Source of the DNA: Pannonibacter sp. SL95
GTDB lineage: Bacteria; Pseudomonadota; Alphaproteobacteria; Rhizobiales; Stappiaceae
Reading direction: 5' to 3'
Length of the DNA stretch: 64,000 nt
Assembly (NCBI RefSeq): GCF_026672425.1
Contig: NZ_JAPPRC010000003.1
Location: 1,346,501-1,410,500 of the forward strand
The notes below the pieces were generated by a model that was not told where the DNA came from, ran no database searches, and saw nothing but the letters and a program-made list of their open reading frames with translations. Below, one piece after another: positions 32,924 to 41,850 of this stretch. Numbering within the stretch: the first letter of the stretch is position 1; each line of letters opens with the position of its first letter. Made by a program: the position numbers and the translations under genes.

Positions 32924-32962
32924 GACCAACTGTCGGTGAGCTTGACTCACCGAGAGTTGGTC
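32924..32962 (+). terminator. two-part hairpin after the oxidoreductase gene
   Basis: The outer arms GACCAACT (32924-32931) / AGTTGGTC (32955-32962) and an inner pair CGGTGAG / CTCACCG with a CTTGA loop form a long hairpin directly after the stop. There is no T-tract, so it is a weak or factor-dependent terminator, or a 3'-end stabiliser. Confidence 0.5.
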
Positions 32963-33031
32963 AAGCCCGTGCAGCGATTGAGCATTTTCAAGGCGTGATG
33001 CGTCAGCATCTCAGCGCCTTGGTCTAAGTCT

Positions 33032-34045
33032 CTAACCGAAGCGCTGCTGCCAGGTCGGCACCGGATCCCCCGGTGCCGGTGTGGCGTGGTAGATGCCCCG
33101 GGCAATGGCGCGGGCGAGGGTGGACACGGCAGCTGCCCCCAGCTGCACCATGTCTGCCATCGGCCGCTCCAGTTTTTTCTGGCCCGTCGAGATTGCGAAC
33201 ACCAGGTCGCCATCCAGCGGCGTATGCGCCGGCCACAGCGCCCGGGCGAGGCCATCATGCGCCATCACGGCAAGGCGCTTGGCTTCCGCCTTGGTCAGGA
33301 CCGCATCGGTGGCGACGGCCGCGATTGTGGTGTTCGCGCCCGCTGACAGCGCGTCGAGCTTTGTCCGCACGCTGACGGTATCCTCGGGCAGGGGGGTGGG
33401 ATAGCCCAGTCCGCCGAACTCGCCGTTGCGCTCGTAAGGGGCGGCCCAGAAGTGCCGCGTATCGCCAACGGTTGCCCGGCCCAGCGCATTGACGGCAACG
33501 ATGGCGCCAACCGTCACCCCGTTCTCCAGCCGGATCGAGGCCGAGCCGAGCCCGCCCTTGAGGTTGGCCGTCGTCGCACCGCAGCCGGCGCCGTGCGAGC
33601 CGAGCGGGAAATCGCGTGAGACCGTGTCGAGTGCCGCGCGTCCAAGGTCGCGATAGGGGGCCATCTCGCCCCAGCTCTTGTTGCCGCCGTTGAGGAGGTC
33701 GAACAGGATCGCCGAGGGAACGATCGGCACGCGCACCGGGCCGACCTGAAAGCCGCGTCCCATTTCCGCCAACCGTCCCTGCACGCCCGCACCAGCATCA
33801 AGGCCGAAGGCAGATCCGCCGGCCAGCACGATGGCATCAACGGCTTCCACGGTTTGCTCGGGTTCCAGCAGTGCGATCTCGCGCGTGCCTGGAGCGCCGC
33901 CATGAATGGCGACCGAAGCCACTGCCGGCTGGTCGGGCAGGATGACCGTGACGCCGGACTTCAGGTCAAGATCATCGGCCCAGCCCACGGACAGTCCGGG
34001 TACGTCGGTGATGAGGTTGCGCAGCGTATCACTCAATCCCGGCAT
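33032..34045 (-). CDS. P1-family (DmpA/BapA-like) aminopeptidase
   Basis: A 337-residue Ntn-type peptidase of the P1/DmpA family, which self-cleaves to expose an N-terminal Ser. The likely cleavage and nucleophile segment is NLKGGLGSASIRLENG (GLGS-A/S, ~165-180). Other landmarks are HGGAPGTREIALLEPEQTVE, VLAGGSAFGLDAGAGVQGRL and GSHGAGCGATTANLKGGLGS. Family members act as L-aminopeptidases, D-esterases or beta-aminopeptidases; the substrate here is unknown. It ends convergently with the oxidoreductase gene. No signal peptide is seen. Confidence 0.88.
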   Translation of the reverse strand: MPGLSDTLRNLITDVPGLSVGWADDLDLKSGVTVILPDQPAVASVAIHGGAPGTREIALLEPEQTVEAVDAIVLAGGSAFGLDAGAGVQGRLAEMGRGFQVGPVRVPIVPSAILFDLLNGGNKSWGEMAPYRDLGRAALDTVSRDFPLGSHGAGCGATTANLKGGLGSASIRLENGVTVGAIVAVNALGRATVGDTRHFWAAPYERNGEFGGLGYPTPLPEDTVSVRTKLDALSAGANTTIAAVATDAVLTKAEAKRLAVMAHDGLARALWPAHTPLDGDLVFAISTGQKKLERPMADMVQLGAAAVSTLARAIARGIYHATPAPGDPVPTWQQRFG

Positions 34046-34141
34046 AGCGGTCCTCCGTCAGCCGGACCTGAGAACGGACAAGGTTCCGGACGCCCCGAGC
34101 CTGATCGGCTTTTGGCCCAGGTGCAAGGCGTGATTGCGACC

Positions 34142-34696
34142 TCAGAGGCTGTGATAGGAGCGGGCCTTGTAGATCAGGGCGTCATGCGCCTCGCCCAGTC
34201 GCACATCCTTAAGCGCGCCGATGAAGATCGAATGCGAGCCGACATCGTGGCTTTGCATCAGGCTGCAATCTGCGCTCATCAATGCGCCGACCAGCACGGG
34301 TGCCCCAGTTGCGCCGGTGATCCATTCGGCGCTGGCAAAGCGCGGCTCCATGTCCGCGCCATTGCGGCCGGCGAACGTGTCCGAGAGCCCGCTCTGGTGT
34401 CCGGCCAGCGTGTTGAGGCAGAACACCCGGTTCTCCATCACGGCTGCGTGGATGCGGCTGGAGCGGTTGACGCAGACGACCAGTGCAGGCGGACTGTCGG
34501 TCAGCGAACAGGCCGCGGACACGGTCGCGCCGCAGCGCCCGCTGACGCCATCCGTCGTCAGAACATGGACAGCGGTGGCGATTCGGCTCATCGCCTCGCG
34601 GAAACGGGCGATGTCGAGCGCCGGCAGGGCAGCGGCCTTGCCTGCGAGTGCAGTCGGATCAGGCTGGTTAGGAGCAGACTTGTTAGGAGGAGACAT
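34142..34696 (-). CDS. flavin reductase-like (HpaC-type) FMN-binding protein
   Basis: A 184-residue flavin reductase-like domain protein. FREAMSRIATAVHVLTTDG, VSAACSLTDSPPALVVCVNR and FCLNTLAGHQSGLSDTFAGR are characteristic of the HpaC / two-component monooxygenase reductase group, which supplies reduced flavin to an oxygenase. No oxygenase is adjacent, so a partner is unknown. The ATG at 34696 is preferred because AGGAGGAGACATG lies there; a longer in-frame start exists at 34780. Confidence 0.82.
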   Translation of the reverse strand: MSPPNKSAPNQPDPTALAGKAAALPALDIARFREAMSRIATAVHVLTTDGVSGRCGATVSAACSLTDSPPALVVCVNRSSRIHAAVMENRVFCLNTLAGHQSGLSDTFAGRNGADMEPRFASAEWITGATGAPVLVGALMSADCSLMQSHDVGSHSIFIGALKDVRLGEAHDALIYKARSYHSL

Positions 34697-35017
34697 GGGC
34701 GAAAAGGTCTTTCCCTTGCGTCTTGCGGTCAACGCGCGAAAATGTGGCCTGGCAGCAAGCTCGGCACGGGGGCAATGCACTCATCAGCCAGAGTATTTCT
34801 CAGACTGTCCGATGGCGAAAGCCAGTATGGCGGCAAGGATATAACGCGGCCTTGCCGAACTTGCACCCCGGACCGGCCTTTTGGTTGCGGTAAAGCGTCG
34901 GCCACGCGAAAAAAATCATGTCTGGTTGCAGCGGTTTGCCCGCGCGGATGATACTAGGACACGGAACGTCGGATTGAGGCCAGCGCTGACTGGCAAGCGA
35001 TTGAGGATCGGAACGGG

Positions 35018-36130
35018 ATGAAGCGGGGGATCGCGGCGGCGACAGGTTTGGTTCTGGCAAGCCTCTGGGCAACGGTGGCAATGGCGGATATCGCCATTGG
35101 CGTGGCCGCCCCCCTCAACGGACCCTTTGCTCCCCTTGGCCAGCAGCTGCTGTCGGGCGTGCGCGAGGCGATCGCGGATCTGAATGCCCGTGGCGGGGTT
35201 GCAGGCGAGAAGCTGAAGCTGGAAGCGGTCGACGATGGCTGCGAGGCGAAGAAGGCCGAGGCCGTCGCCAACCAGCTGGTTGGCCGCAAGGTTCGCCTCG
35301 TCGTCGGTCACGTCTGCTCGGCAGCTTCGCTGGCAGCCGCCAAGGTCTATGCCGAGGCCGGGATCGTCCAGATCAGCCCGGCAACCCTGTCGCCCCGTCT
35401 GACCGAGGATCGCGCCGGCCCTGGCCTCTTCCGTCTGGCGCGGCGCGAGGACGCGCAGGCGACAGCGCTCGCCGATCTGCTCCTGAAGCAGTTTGGCACG
35501 GAGCGCGTCGCGCTGATCGCGGACCGCAGTGCCTATGGCAAGGCGCTGTCCGATGCGGTGAAGGAAAAGATCAATGCTGGCGGTCTGCGCGAGGCCGTAA
35601 ACCTGACCTTCGAGCCGGGGGAAAAGGATTTTCGCGGCCTGGCCTCCACGTTGAAGGGCGAGACCATCGACGCCGTCTTCATCGCCGCCCACGCTGCCGA
35701 TACGGGCAATCTCAAGGCTGCACTTGCCGGGCTCGGGCTGAACGTGCCTGTCATTGCCGGCGATGCGGTGATGAGCACCGAATATGGTGCTGCCGCAGGT
35801 GAGGCCGCCAGCGGCATCAGCGTCAGCTTCCTCCCCGATGCGACAGGGCTTGCCGCCGCCCAGGACATTGTCGAGCGCCTGCGCGCCCGCAAGGACGAGG
35901 CGCTCGGCTATACCTTGCCGGCCTATGCCGCACTCGAACTCTATGCTGCAGCGGTCGCTGATGCCGGAAACACGGAGTTCGCCGAGGTCGCAGCGGCCCT
36001 GCAGCAAGGCCGGTTCGAGACGGTGATCGGCCCTGTCGCCTTTACCCCGGACGGGGATGCGGACATGCCGGGCTATGCCTTCTTTGACTGGCGCGACGGC
36101 GCCTTCCGGCCCGCTGACGTCACCAATTAA
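35018..36130 (+). CDS. branched-chain amino acid ABC-type periplasmic binding protein (LivK-like)
   Basis: A 370-residue type-I periplasmic binding protein. Signal peptide MKRGIAAATGLVLASLWATV then AMADIAIGVAAPLNG; the mature protein shows GPFAPLGQQLLSGVREAIAD, VRLVVGHVCSAASLAAAKVY and QISPATLSPRLTED. It binds amino-acid-like ligands and hands them to a permease. There is no permease or ATPase gene next to it, so it is an orphan, possibly serving a transporter elsewhere. It is 90 bases upstream of the L,D-transpeptidase gene. Confidence 0.88.
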   Translation: MKRGIAAATGLVLASLWATVAMADIAIGVAAPLNGPFAPLGQQLLSGVREAIADLNARGGVAGEKLKLEAVDDGCEAKKAEAVANQLVGRKVRLVVGHVCSAASLAAAKVYAEAGIVQISPATLSPRLTEDRAGPGLFRLARREDAQATALADLLLKQFGTERVALIADRSAYGKALSDAVKEKINAGGLREAVNLTFEPGEKDFRGLASTLKGETIDAVFIAAHAADTGNLKAALAGLGLNVPVIAGDAVMSTEYGAAAGEAASGISVSFLPDATGLAAAQDIVERLRARKDEALGYTLPAYAALELYAAAVADAGNTEFAEVAAALQQGRFETVIGPVAFTPDGDADMPGYAFFDWRDGAFRPADVTN

Positions 36131-36219
36131 CCCTTTGTTCAGATTTTGCCCGCCGCCGGGTGCCGCGCGAACGGGCCACTGCTAGTCTTGCCGCAGGTCT
36201 TGTCTGGTTCAGGCGGCGG

Positions 36220-36777
36220 ATGGCAATGGCAGAAAATCGCGGTGGGCGGAGGCTTCGCCTCGTTTCATATGGCGCATGTCTTGCGCTTGTCAGTCTTCTC
36301 GGTCTTGCCGAGGCAACGGTCCGTCCGGCCCATGCTGGCGGCACGCTCGTGCATTTCGAGGACCCGCGCTTTGCCCCCGGCACCATCGTCGTGCGCAACG
36401 GCGAGCGGCGGCTCTATCTGGTCGTGGGGCAAGGCAGGGCGCTTGCCTATCCCGTCGCGGTCGGCAAGCGCGGCAAGAGCTGGACCGGCCAGACCTATGT
36501 CGACGGCAAATATGTCACGCCGGCCTGGATCCCGCCGGCCGAGGTGAAGCGCGACATCCCGTCCTTGCCGGATCGCATTCCCGGCGGCGCGCCCAACAAT
36601 CCGATGGGCATCGCCGCGCTGACCCTGTCCGGCGGCGAATTTGCCATTCACGGCACCAATCGCCCCGACAGCATCGGCCGCCCGGTCTCCTACGGCTGCA
36701 TCCGCATGCATAACGACGACATCGCCGACCTGTTCCAGCGCGTCGCCGTCAACACGCCGGTCGTGGCGTTGCCGTAA
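36220..36777 (+). CDS. L,D-transpeptidase (YkuD domain), exported
   Basis: A 185-residue exported protein. An N-terminal hydrophobic helix (LRLVSYGACLALVSLLGLAE) precedes a YkuD catalytic domain with GEFAIHGTNRPDSIGRPVSY and GCIRMHNDDIADLF; the catalytic Cys is near residue 160 and the His near 147. Such enzymes make 3-3 peptidoglycan cross-links or attach lipoproteins. The conserved HGTN-x(n)-SYGCIRM signature is intact. The ATG at 36220 is chosen because AGGCGGCGG lies directly upstream; a longer ATG at 36160 is possible. Confidence 0.93.
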   Translation: MAMAENRGGRRLRLVSYGACLALVSLLGLAEATVRPAHAGGTLVHFEDPRFAPGTIVVRNGERRLYLVVGQGRALAYPVAVGKRGKSWTGQTYVDGKYVTPAWIPPAEVKRDIPSLPDRIPGGAPNNPMGIAALTLSGGEFAIHGTNRPDSIGRPVSYGCIRMHNDDIADLFQRVAVNTPVVALP

Positions 36778-36970
36778 GGCGGATATTTCATCGTCGTGCT
36801 TTGAGCCAGCGCTCGCTACCGTCCGCCTCTGTCTCTTCCGGCTTCAAATCGGCTGCATGAGGCTCCGAAGCCGTTAGACTGCCATTTTCCAAACATCCGT
36901 GCCCAAGCGTTGAAACTGGCAAGTCGGTCGCCGGTGCCACGCTACGCGCTGACTTGACCAACACCATTTT

Positions 36971-36990
36971 ATATTCTAGCACTAGAATAT
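36971..36990. promoter_or_regulatory. perfect palindromic operator overlapping the padR start
   Basis: ATATTCTAG-CA-CTAGAATAT (36971-36990) is a 9+2+9 perfect inverted repeat. Its last two bases are the first two of the padR ATG (36989). PadR-type repressors bind such AT-rich palindromes, so autoregulation is likely. No ribosome binding site lies before the ATG; TTGACC at 36954-36959 could be a -35 element with a weak -10 inside the palindrome, which would give a nearly leaderless message. Confidence 0.6.
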
Positions 36991-37525
36991 GGAGACGCGA
37001 CTTACAGATGCTGAACTGCTGCTGCTCGGGCTCGTCGATGAGATGCCGCGTCATGGCTATGAGCTGGAACAGCTGATCGAAAAACGCGGGATGCGCGAGT
37101 GGACGCAGATCGGCTTCTCATCGATCTATTTCGTGCTCGGCAAGCTGGAGAAGGCGGGCTTTGTGTCTGCCGGGGTGCCTGCCGGAGCCAAGGCACGAAA
37201 GGTGTTCTCGATCACTCCCGCTGGCCGTGAAATTCTGCTGCAGCAGACTGTTTCAGCCCTTGGCGCCTACCGCCCCAGTTCTTCATCGCTCTTGCTGGGA
37301 ATGGTCCATTGGCAATCGTTGACGCTTGATGCGGCGCTGGGCGCCCTCGAAGCGCGCCTCTCATCCATTTCGCAGGAAATTGATCGGCTCGAGTCCGTGC
37401 GTCGGCAAAGGCAGCCTATGCCGGATCACGTCGAGGTCTTGTTCGATTTCCTGGCGGGCCAGCTGGCGGCCGAACGCCACTGGATCACCACCACCCTGGA
37501 CTACATGAGGAGCAAGCCATGCTAG
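36989..37525 (+). CDS. PadR-family transcriptional regulator
   Basis: A 178-residue regulator. Residues 1-90 form the PadR winged helix (LTDAELLLLGLVDEMPRHGY, ELEQLIEKRGMREWTQIGFS, SIYFVLGKLEKAGFVSAG). The C-terminal ~100 residues form a long helical dimerisation domain typical of PadR subfamily 1 proteins (VMHWQS-like GMVHWQSLTLDAALGALEAR). The gene overlaps the next one: its TAG stop lies inside the ATGCTAG start region of 37519, a 7-base overlap, so the pair is co-translated. It is preceded by a palindromic operator overlapping the start. Confidence 0.9.
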   Translation: METRLTDAELLLLGLVDEMPRHGYELEQLIEKRGMREWTQIGFSSIYFVLGKLEKAGFVSAGVPAGAKARKVFSITPAGREILLQQTVSALGAYRPSSSSLLLGMVHWQSLTLDAALGALEARLSSISQEIDRLESVRRQRQPMPDHVEVLFDFLAGQLAAERHWITTTLDYMRSKPC

Positions 37526-38148
37526 GCGATGGACTGATCGACTTGACCAAGGACAGAACCCTGCTGCGCACGCTCTATGCGCCTCCGGCGGGGGGCTTCA
37601 GTATTGTCGAAGTGCCGAAGCTCCCGTTCGCCGTCCTCGATGGGGACGGGCCTCCCGTGCAGGCCGCGATTGAACCTGCAGTGAAAGCGCTTTTCACGGC
37701 GATCTATCCGATCCGGCGCGAAGCGCGTCAACGCGCTGGCAAGTCTTTTGTCGAAGCTCCCCTGGAGATCCTCTACTGGGCTCAAGACATGCGCGACCTT
37801 GCTGCGGGCAACAGAGAGGCTTGGAACTGGCGGGTACAGATTACCTTGCCGATCTGGGCCGATGCCGATCACTTGGCCCGGTCTGTCTCCGACATGCAGG
37901 CCGAACTCCAGGGTGCTGGGCCGATCCGCTACGACGTTACGGCCGAGGGCAGATGCGTCCAGACGCTGCATGTCGGACCGCCAGCAGGTATTCCTGAAAC
38001 TTTGGCAAGGCTTTACGACGATTTTCTGCCCCGCATGGGGCTTGAGCCGGAGGGGCGCTATCACGAGGTCTATCTCGATGACTGGAGCCGTGTTGCATCG
38101 GACCGCTGCAAGATCATTTTGCGGCAGCCTTTGCGGTCGGCGCAGTAG
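37519..38148 (+). CDS. GyrI-like small-molecule-binding domain protein
   Basis: A 209-residue protein of the GyrI-like / SBD effector-binding superfamily. EVPKLPFAVLDGDGPPVQAA, PLEILYWAQDMRDLAAGNRE and WNWRVQITLPIWADADHL are typical. These domains bind small lipophilic or cationic compounds. It overlaps padR by 7 bases, so the pair looks like a ligand-sensing / resistance module, though the ligand is unknown. A similar gene pair occurs in many soil bacteria. Confidence 0.78.
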   Translation: MLGDGLIDLTKDRTLLRTLYAPPAGGFSIVEVPKLPFAVLDGDGPPVQAAIEPAVKALFTAIYPIRREARQRAGKSFVEAPLEILYWAQDMRDLAAGNREAWNWRVQITLPIWADADHLARSVSDMQAELQGAGPIRYDVTAEGRCVQTLHVGPPAGIPETLARLYDDFLPRMGLEPEGRYHEVYLDDWSRVASDRCKIILRQPLRSAQ

Positions 38149-38236
38149 GCTGCTCCCGCGCCCCATTGCCACCTTGTGCCCGACGGCTGGCCCGGACACT
38201 CTGTAGCCTTGATTCCTGAAGGGGCCGGAGCGGGCG

Positions 38237-38620
38237 ATGTTGTTCTATCTCACTGTCATTCTCGTCTGCCAGCTCGCGGGCGAGCTGATTGTCGTCGGGC
38301 TTGGCCTGCCGATGCCGGGGCCGGTGATCGGCATGATCCTGCTGTTTGCCGGGCTCGTCATCCGGGGCGGCATTCCAGAGGGTCTGACGCGGGTGGGGGA
38401 TGCGTTTCTCTCCAACCTGTCGCTGCTGTTCATTCCCGCCGGCGTCGGCGTCGTGCTGCATATGGGGCTGATCGCGCGGGAGGCAAAGGCGCTGGGCGCG
38501 GCCCTTCTTGGCAGCACGCTGATCGCCATCGCCGTCACTGGCCTCCTGATGCATCTGCTTACCCGGCGCCAGCGGGCCCGGGCGGGTGAGGGCACGGGCG
38601 AGACGGGAGACCGGCCATGA
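38237..38620 (+). CDS. CidA/LrgA-family membrane protein
   Basis: A 127-residue holin-like membrane protein with four predicted helices. GLPMPGPVIGMILLFAGLVI and SNLSLLFIPAGVGVVLHMGL are signature segments of CidA/LrgA. The stop overlaps the next start (ATGA at 38617), so the two proteins are coupled. In other bacteria these are linked to murein hydrolase control or to pyruvate uptake; which applies here is unknown. Confidence 0.9.
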   Translation: MLFYLTVILVCQLAGELIVVGLGLPMPGPVIGMILLFAGLVIRGGIPEGLTRVGDAFLSNLSLLFIPAGVGVVLHMGLIAREAKALGAALLGSTLIAIAVTGLLMHLLTRRQRARAGEGTGETGDRP

Positions 38621-39342
38621 GCGCGCCGGCCAGCCTGACCGAACTCTGGGTCTATCTCGCTGCCAGCCCGCTGACGGCGCTGACCATGACGCTGATCGCC
38701 TATCAATGCGGCATGTGGATCTCGGCCAGGGCAGGCTTCAGCCCGCTTGCCAATCCGGTGCTGCTGGCAGTTCTGTTGCTGGTCGGATTGTTGCTCGTCA
38801 CCGGCACCGACTACAGCACCTATTTCGAGGGCGCGCAGTTCGTCCATTTCCTGCTTGGGCCGGCCACCGTTGCGCTGGCCTTGCCGCTCTACCGGCAGAT
38901 CGAACGGGTGCGGCGCTCGGCCCTTGCCATCACGGTCAGCCTCATCACCGGCGGCGCGGTGGCGGCGGCAACGGCGGTGGCCATCGGTGCCTTTTTCGGG
39001 GCCGGGCCGGACATTCTCGCCTCGCTCGCCCCGAAGTCGGTCACGGTGGCCGTTGCCATGGGCATTGCCGACAAGCTCGGCGGGTTGCCCTCGCTCACCG
39101 CTGTGCTGGTGATGATCACCGGGGTGATCGGAGCAGCGCTGGGCCCGCTGCTGCTGACGCTCCTCGGCGTACGCGATCCGGCCTCGCGCGGGCTTGCCAT
39201 CGGCACGGCGGCGCATGGCATCGGCACGGCGCGCGCGCTGCAGATGAGCGATCTCGAAGGCGCCTTCGCGGGACTTGCCATGGGCCTCAACGCGCTTGCA
39301 ACCGCGCTGCTCCTGCCGCTCGTATGGGGCTGGGTGTTCTGA
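38617..39342 (+). CDS. CidB/LrgB-family membrane protein
   Basis: A 241-residue multi-pass protein with six to seven hydrophobic helices. LGPATVALALPLYRQIERVR, LAPKSVTVAVAMGIADKLGG and LAIGTAAHGIGTARALQMSD are classic LrgB/CidB/YohK features. It overlaps the CidA/LrgA gene by four bases. It converges on the VWA gene, 42 bases away. Function (cell-death control or pyruvate transport) is inferred from the family only. Confidence 0.93.
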   Translation: MSAPASLTELWVYLAASPLTALTMTLIAYQCGMWISARAGFSPLANPVLLAVLLLVGLLLVTGTDYSTYFEGAQFVHFLLGPATVALALPLYRQIERVRRSALAITVSLITGGAVAAATAVAIGAFFGAGPDILASLAPKSVTVAVAMGIADKLGGLPSLTAVLVMITGVIGAALGPLLLTLLGVRDPASRGLAIGTAAHGIGTARALQMSDLEGAFAGLAMGLNALATALLLPLVWGWVF

Positions 39343-39384
39343 GCGCAGGGGCACGGCAAGGACGCTCCGTCCCGCGCGACGCTC

Positions 39385-40623
39385 CTACCGCACCTTGAGC
39401 CAGGCTCTGGGATCAACCTTCGCGTCGGTGTTTCCGGTTCCCGACAGGGCCTTCACCAGATCGGTGACGGCCTCCAGCGAATGGACGGCGCGGAATTCGT
39501 CCACATGCGGCAGCATGGCGCGGATACCGCGGGCCTTGGGCTCGAAGCCGTCGAAGCGCAGCAGCGGGTTGAGCCAGATCAGCCGGCGGCAGGAGCGGTG
39601 CAGCCGGTCCATCTCGCGGGCAAGATCCTCGTCGGTCTCCCGCTCCAGCCCGTCGGTGATCAGCAGCACGGTCGGCCCGCCGGACAGCACCCGGCGCGAC
39701 CAGTGGCGGTTGAACAGGTGCAGCGCCGTGGCGATGCGCGTGCCGCCGGACCAGTCGGCGACACCGGCCGAGCAGGCTTCCAGCGCCTCGTCCGGGTCCT
39801 TCATGCGCAGCGAACGGGTGACGTTGGTGAGCCGCGTGCCGAACAGGAACGTGTGCACGTCACGCCGCGTCTCCGTCATCCCATGCAGGAAATGCAAGAG
39901 GATGCGGCTATATTGGCTCATCGACCCGGAGATGTCGCAGAGCGCCACGATGGGCGGCAGCTTTTCCTGTCGCGCGCGGTGCTTCAGGTCGATGATGGCA
40001 CCGCCGGCGCGTAAGGACGCCCGCAACGTGCGGCGCGGGTCGATCTGGCCGCGCGGGGCCGCGACACGGCGGCGGTGCAAGATCAGGTCCTTCGGGATCC
40101 GCATCGCCCTTAGCGCCGCCTTCGCCTCTGTGATTTCGGCGGCGGTCATCTGGGCAAAGTCCTTGGCCTGCAGCAGTTCGCGGCCCGACACGGTAAAGCG
40201 GGCATCCACCTCCACCTCGGGCTGCTCGGCCAGCGTCTCGCGCCGCTCGCGCGCGGCCTGGAAGGCCTGGGCGACGCGGGTCTGGCCGGCCTTGGCCTTT
40301 TCAGGGGCGCCACGCGGCGGGGCGACGGGCGACAGGATCGCCAGCATCTTCTCGATCAGCCCGCGGCTCTGCCAGTAGATGCGGAAGGCCTCGTCGAAGA
40401 GCACCCGGTGCTCGCGCTTCTGCACGAACAGGGCATGCAGCGTCCAGTAGAGGTCGTCGCGGCTCTCGATGCCGCTCACTTCGACCGCGCGCACGGCTTC
40501 CACCACAGTGGCCGGTCCGGCGGGCAGTCCGGCGCGGCGCAGGGTGCGGGCGAAATGGACGATGTTCTCCACCATCCGTCCGCGCCGCTCTGCCTCTGTC
40601 GTCAGCGGTCCCGCAGTGGTCAT
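39385..40623 (-). CDS. VWA-containing CoxE-like protein
   Basis: A 412-residue CoxE-like protein. An N-terminal helical region (VENIVHFARTLRRAGLPAGP, DDLYWTLHALFVQKREHRVL) precedes a von Willebrand A domain with the MIDAS motif DISGSMSQYSRILLHFL (~225-240), then GGTRIATALHLFNRHW and LLITDGLERE. It pairs with the MoxR ATPase immediately upstream (4-base gap). MoxR-VWA pairs mature metalloenzymes such as CO dehydrogenase (CoxD-CoxE) in other bacteria; the client here is unknown as no oxidoreductase gene is adjacent. Confidence 0.9.
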   Translation of the reverse strand: MTTAGPLTTEAERRGRMVENIVHFARTLRRAGLPAGPATVVEAVRAVEVSGIESRDDLYWTLHALFVQKREHRVLFDEAFRIYWQSRGLIEKMLAILSPVAPPRGAPEKAKAGQTRVAQAFQAARERRETLAEQPEVEVDARFTVSGRELLQAKDFAQMTAAEITEAKAALRAMRIPKDLILHRRRVAAPRGQIDPRRTLRASLRAGGAIIDLKHRARQEKLPPIVALCDISGSMSQYSRILLHFLHGMTETRRDVHTFLFGTRLTNVTRSLRMKDPDEALEACSAGVADWSGGTRIATALHLFNRHWSRRVLSGGPTVLLITDGLERETDEDLAREMDRLHRSCRRLIWLNPLLRFDGFEPKARGIRAMLPHVDEFRAVHSLEAVTDLVKALSGTGNTDAKVDPRAWLKVR

Positions 40624-40627
40624 CGGC

Positions 40628-41590
40628 TCAGGCCCCGCCGGCCGGGCGCTGGCCGAGGTCGCGGGCGCCTTCCTTGCGGATGTCCTCGACGATCTGGCGC
40701 AGGCGCGAGCCGCGCACCCGCTCGATGTCGTCCTGGTATTTCAGCAGCACGCCCAGCGTGTCAGAGGCCATGTCGGGATCAAGGGCCAGTTCGTTGAGTT
40801 CCGTCAACGCCGTGGCCCAGTCCAGCGTTTCGGCGACGCCCGGCTGCTTGAACAGGTCTTCGGTGGCGCGCAGGCGCTGGACGAAGGCGACAATCTCCGC
40901 CGTCAGCCGTTCCGAGGCACCGGGCACTTTGCCCCGGACGATGGCGAGTTCCCGCTCCGCATCCGGATAGTCGACCCAGTGATAGAGGCAGCGCCGCTTC
41001 AGCGCGTCATGGATCTCGCGGGTGCGGTTGGTGGTGATGATGACGATCGGCGGCTCGGCAGCGCGGATGGTGCCAAGCTCGGGGATCGTCACCTGATTGT
41101 CGGACAGAACTTCCAGCAGAAACGCTTCGAAGGCCTCGTCGGCGCGGTCCAGCTCGTCGATCAGGAACACCGGCGGTCCCTTCAGCGACGGTTCCAGTGC
41201 CCTGAGCACCGGGCGCTTGATCAGGAAGCGTTCATCGAAGATGGAGCGCGACAGGGCGCTGTGGTCGGTGTCGCCGGAGGCCTCTGCAACGCGGATCTCC
41301 ACCATCTGCGCGGCATAGTTCCACTCGTAGACGGCGGCGGAAATGTCGAGCCCCTCATAGCACTGCAGGCGGATCAGGTCGCGGCCGAGAGTCGCCGCCA
41401 GAACCTTGGCGATCTCGGTCTTGCCGACGCCGGCCTCGCCTTCCAGAAACAGAGGCCGGCCCATCTTCAGGGCCAGATGCAGCACGGTTGCCAAGGCCCG
41501 GTTGGCGACATAGCCGCCGCTGGTCAGCAGCCCCAGAGTGGCATCGATGGAGGCGGGCAGGGCGCTGGGCGCGTGATGGGTCGGCGTCAT
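40628..41590 (-). CDS. MoxR-family AAA ATPase (CoxD-like)
   Basis: A 320-residue MoxR AAA+ ATPase. Walker A is LEGEAGVGKTEIAKVLAATL (~50-60), Walker B is VFLIDELDRADEAFEAFLLE (~125-135), and sensor 1 follows in IVIITTNRTREIHDALKRRC. It works with the VWA partner downstream. GGGAG lies 5-6 bases before the ATG at 41590, which is chosen over the upstream ATGs. It is divergent from the cytochrome c gene, with ~260 bases between and no gene in that gap. Confidence 0.93.
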   Translation of the reverse strand: MTPTHHAPSALPASIDATLGLLTSGGYVANRALATVLHLALKMGRPLFLEGEAGVGKTEIAKVLAATLGRDLIRLQCYEGLDISAAVYEWNYAAQMVEIRVAEASGDTDHSALSRSIFDERFLIKRPVLRALEPSLKGPPVFLIDELDRADEAFEAFLLEVLSDNQVTIPELGTIRAAEPPIVIITTNRTREIHDALKRRCLYHWVDYPDAERELAIVRGKVPGASERLTAEIVAFVQRLRATEDLFKQPGVAETLDWATALTELNELALDPDMASDTLGVLLKYQDDIERVRGSRLRQIVEDIRKEGARDLGQRPAGGA

Positions 41591-41850
41591 GGGGTCTCCC
41601 GGCATGTGTCGCTGCCCTCCACTCCCGGTCGCGGGGCGGGCAGTTGTTGGCGGGCAGTCCCGCAAACTGATCATATAAGGCGCCGTTGCTCTTGGGCAGC
41701 GGTGAAACGCGGACGAGGGCCGCAAACCGTCTCACCCTGCGGTACATTGTGACGCTGCTGCCGCGCCAAGCTTGTGCTTGGGGTTTTGCCTGACTTGTGG
41801 CGGCGCGGTGCGCCCGCCACTTTCCCCCTGGGACGAAGAGGGAGATCCCG

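Noticed and set aside
30797-32950. 717-codon minus-strand frame opposite the indolepyruvate oxidoreductase
   Set aside because: Antisense shadow with Gln/Arg/His-rich composition; the opposite frame has clear TPP and Fe-S motifs.
36788-37054. 88-codon minus-strand frame upstream of padR
   Set aside because: It crosses the palindromic operator and the padR start, has no ribosome binding site and no resemblance to a known family.
38245-39354. 369-codon minus-strand frame opposite the LrgA/LrgB genes
   Set aside because: Shadow of the membrane-protein genes: very rich in Arg, Gln, Gly and His, without domain.
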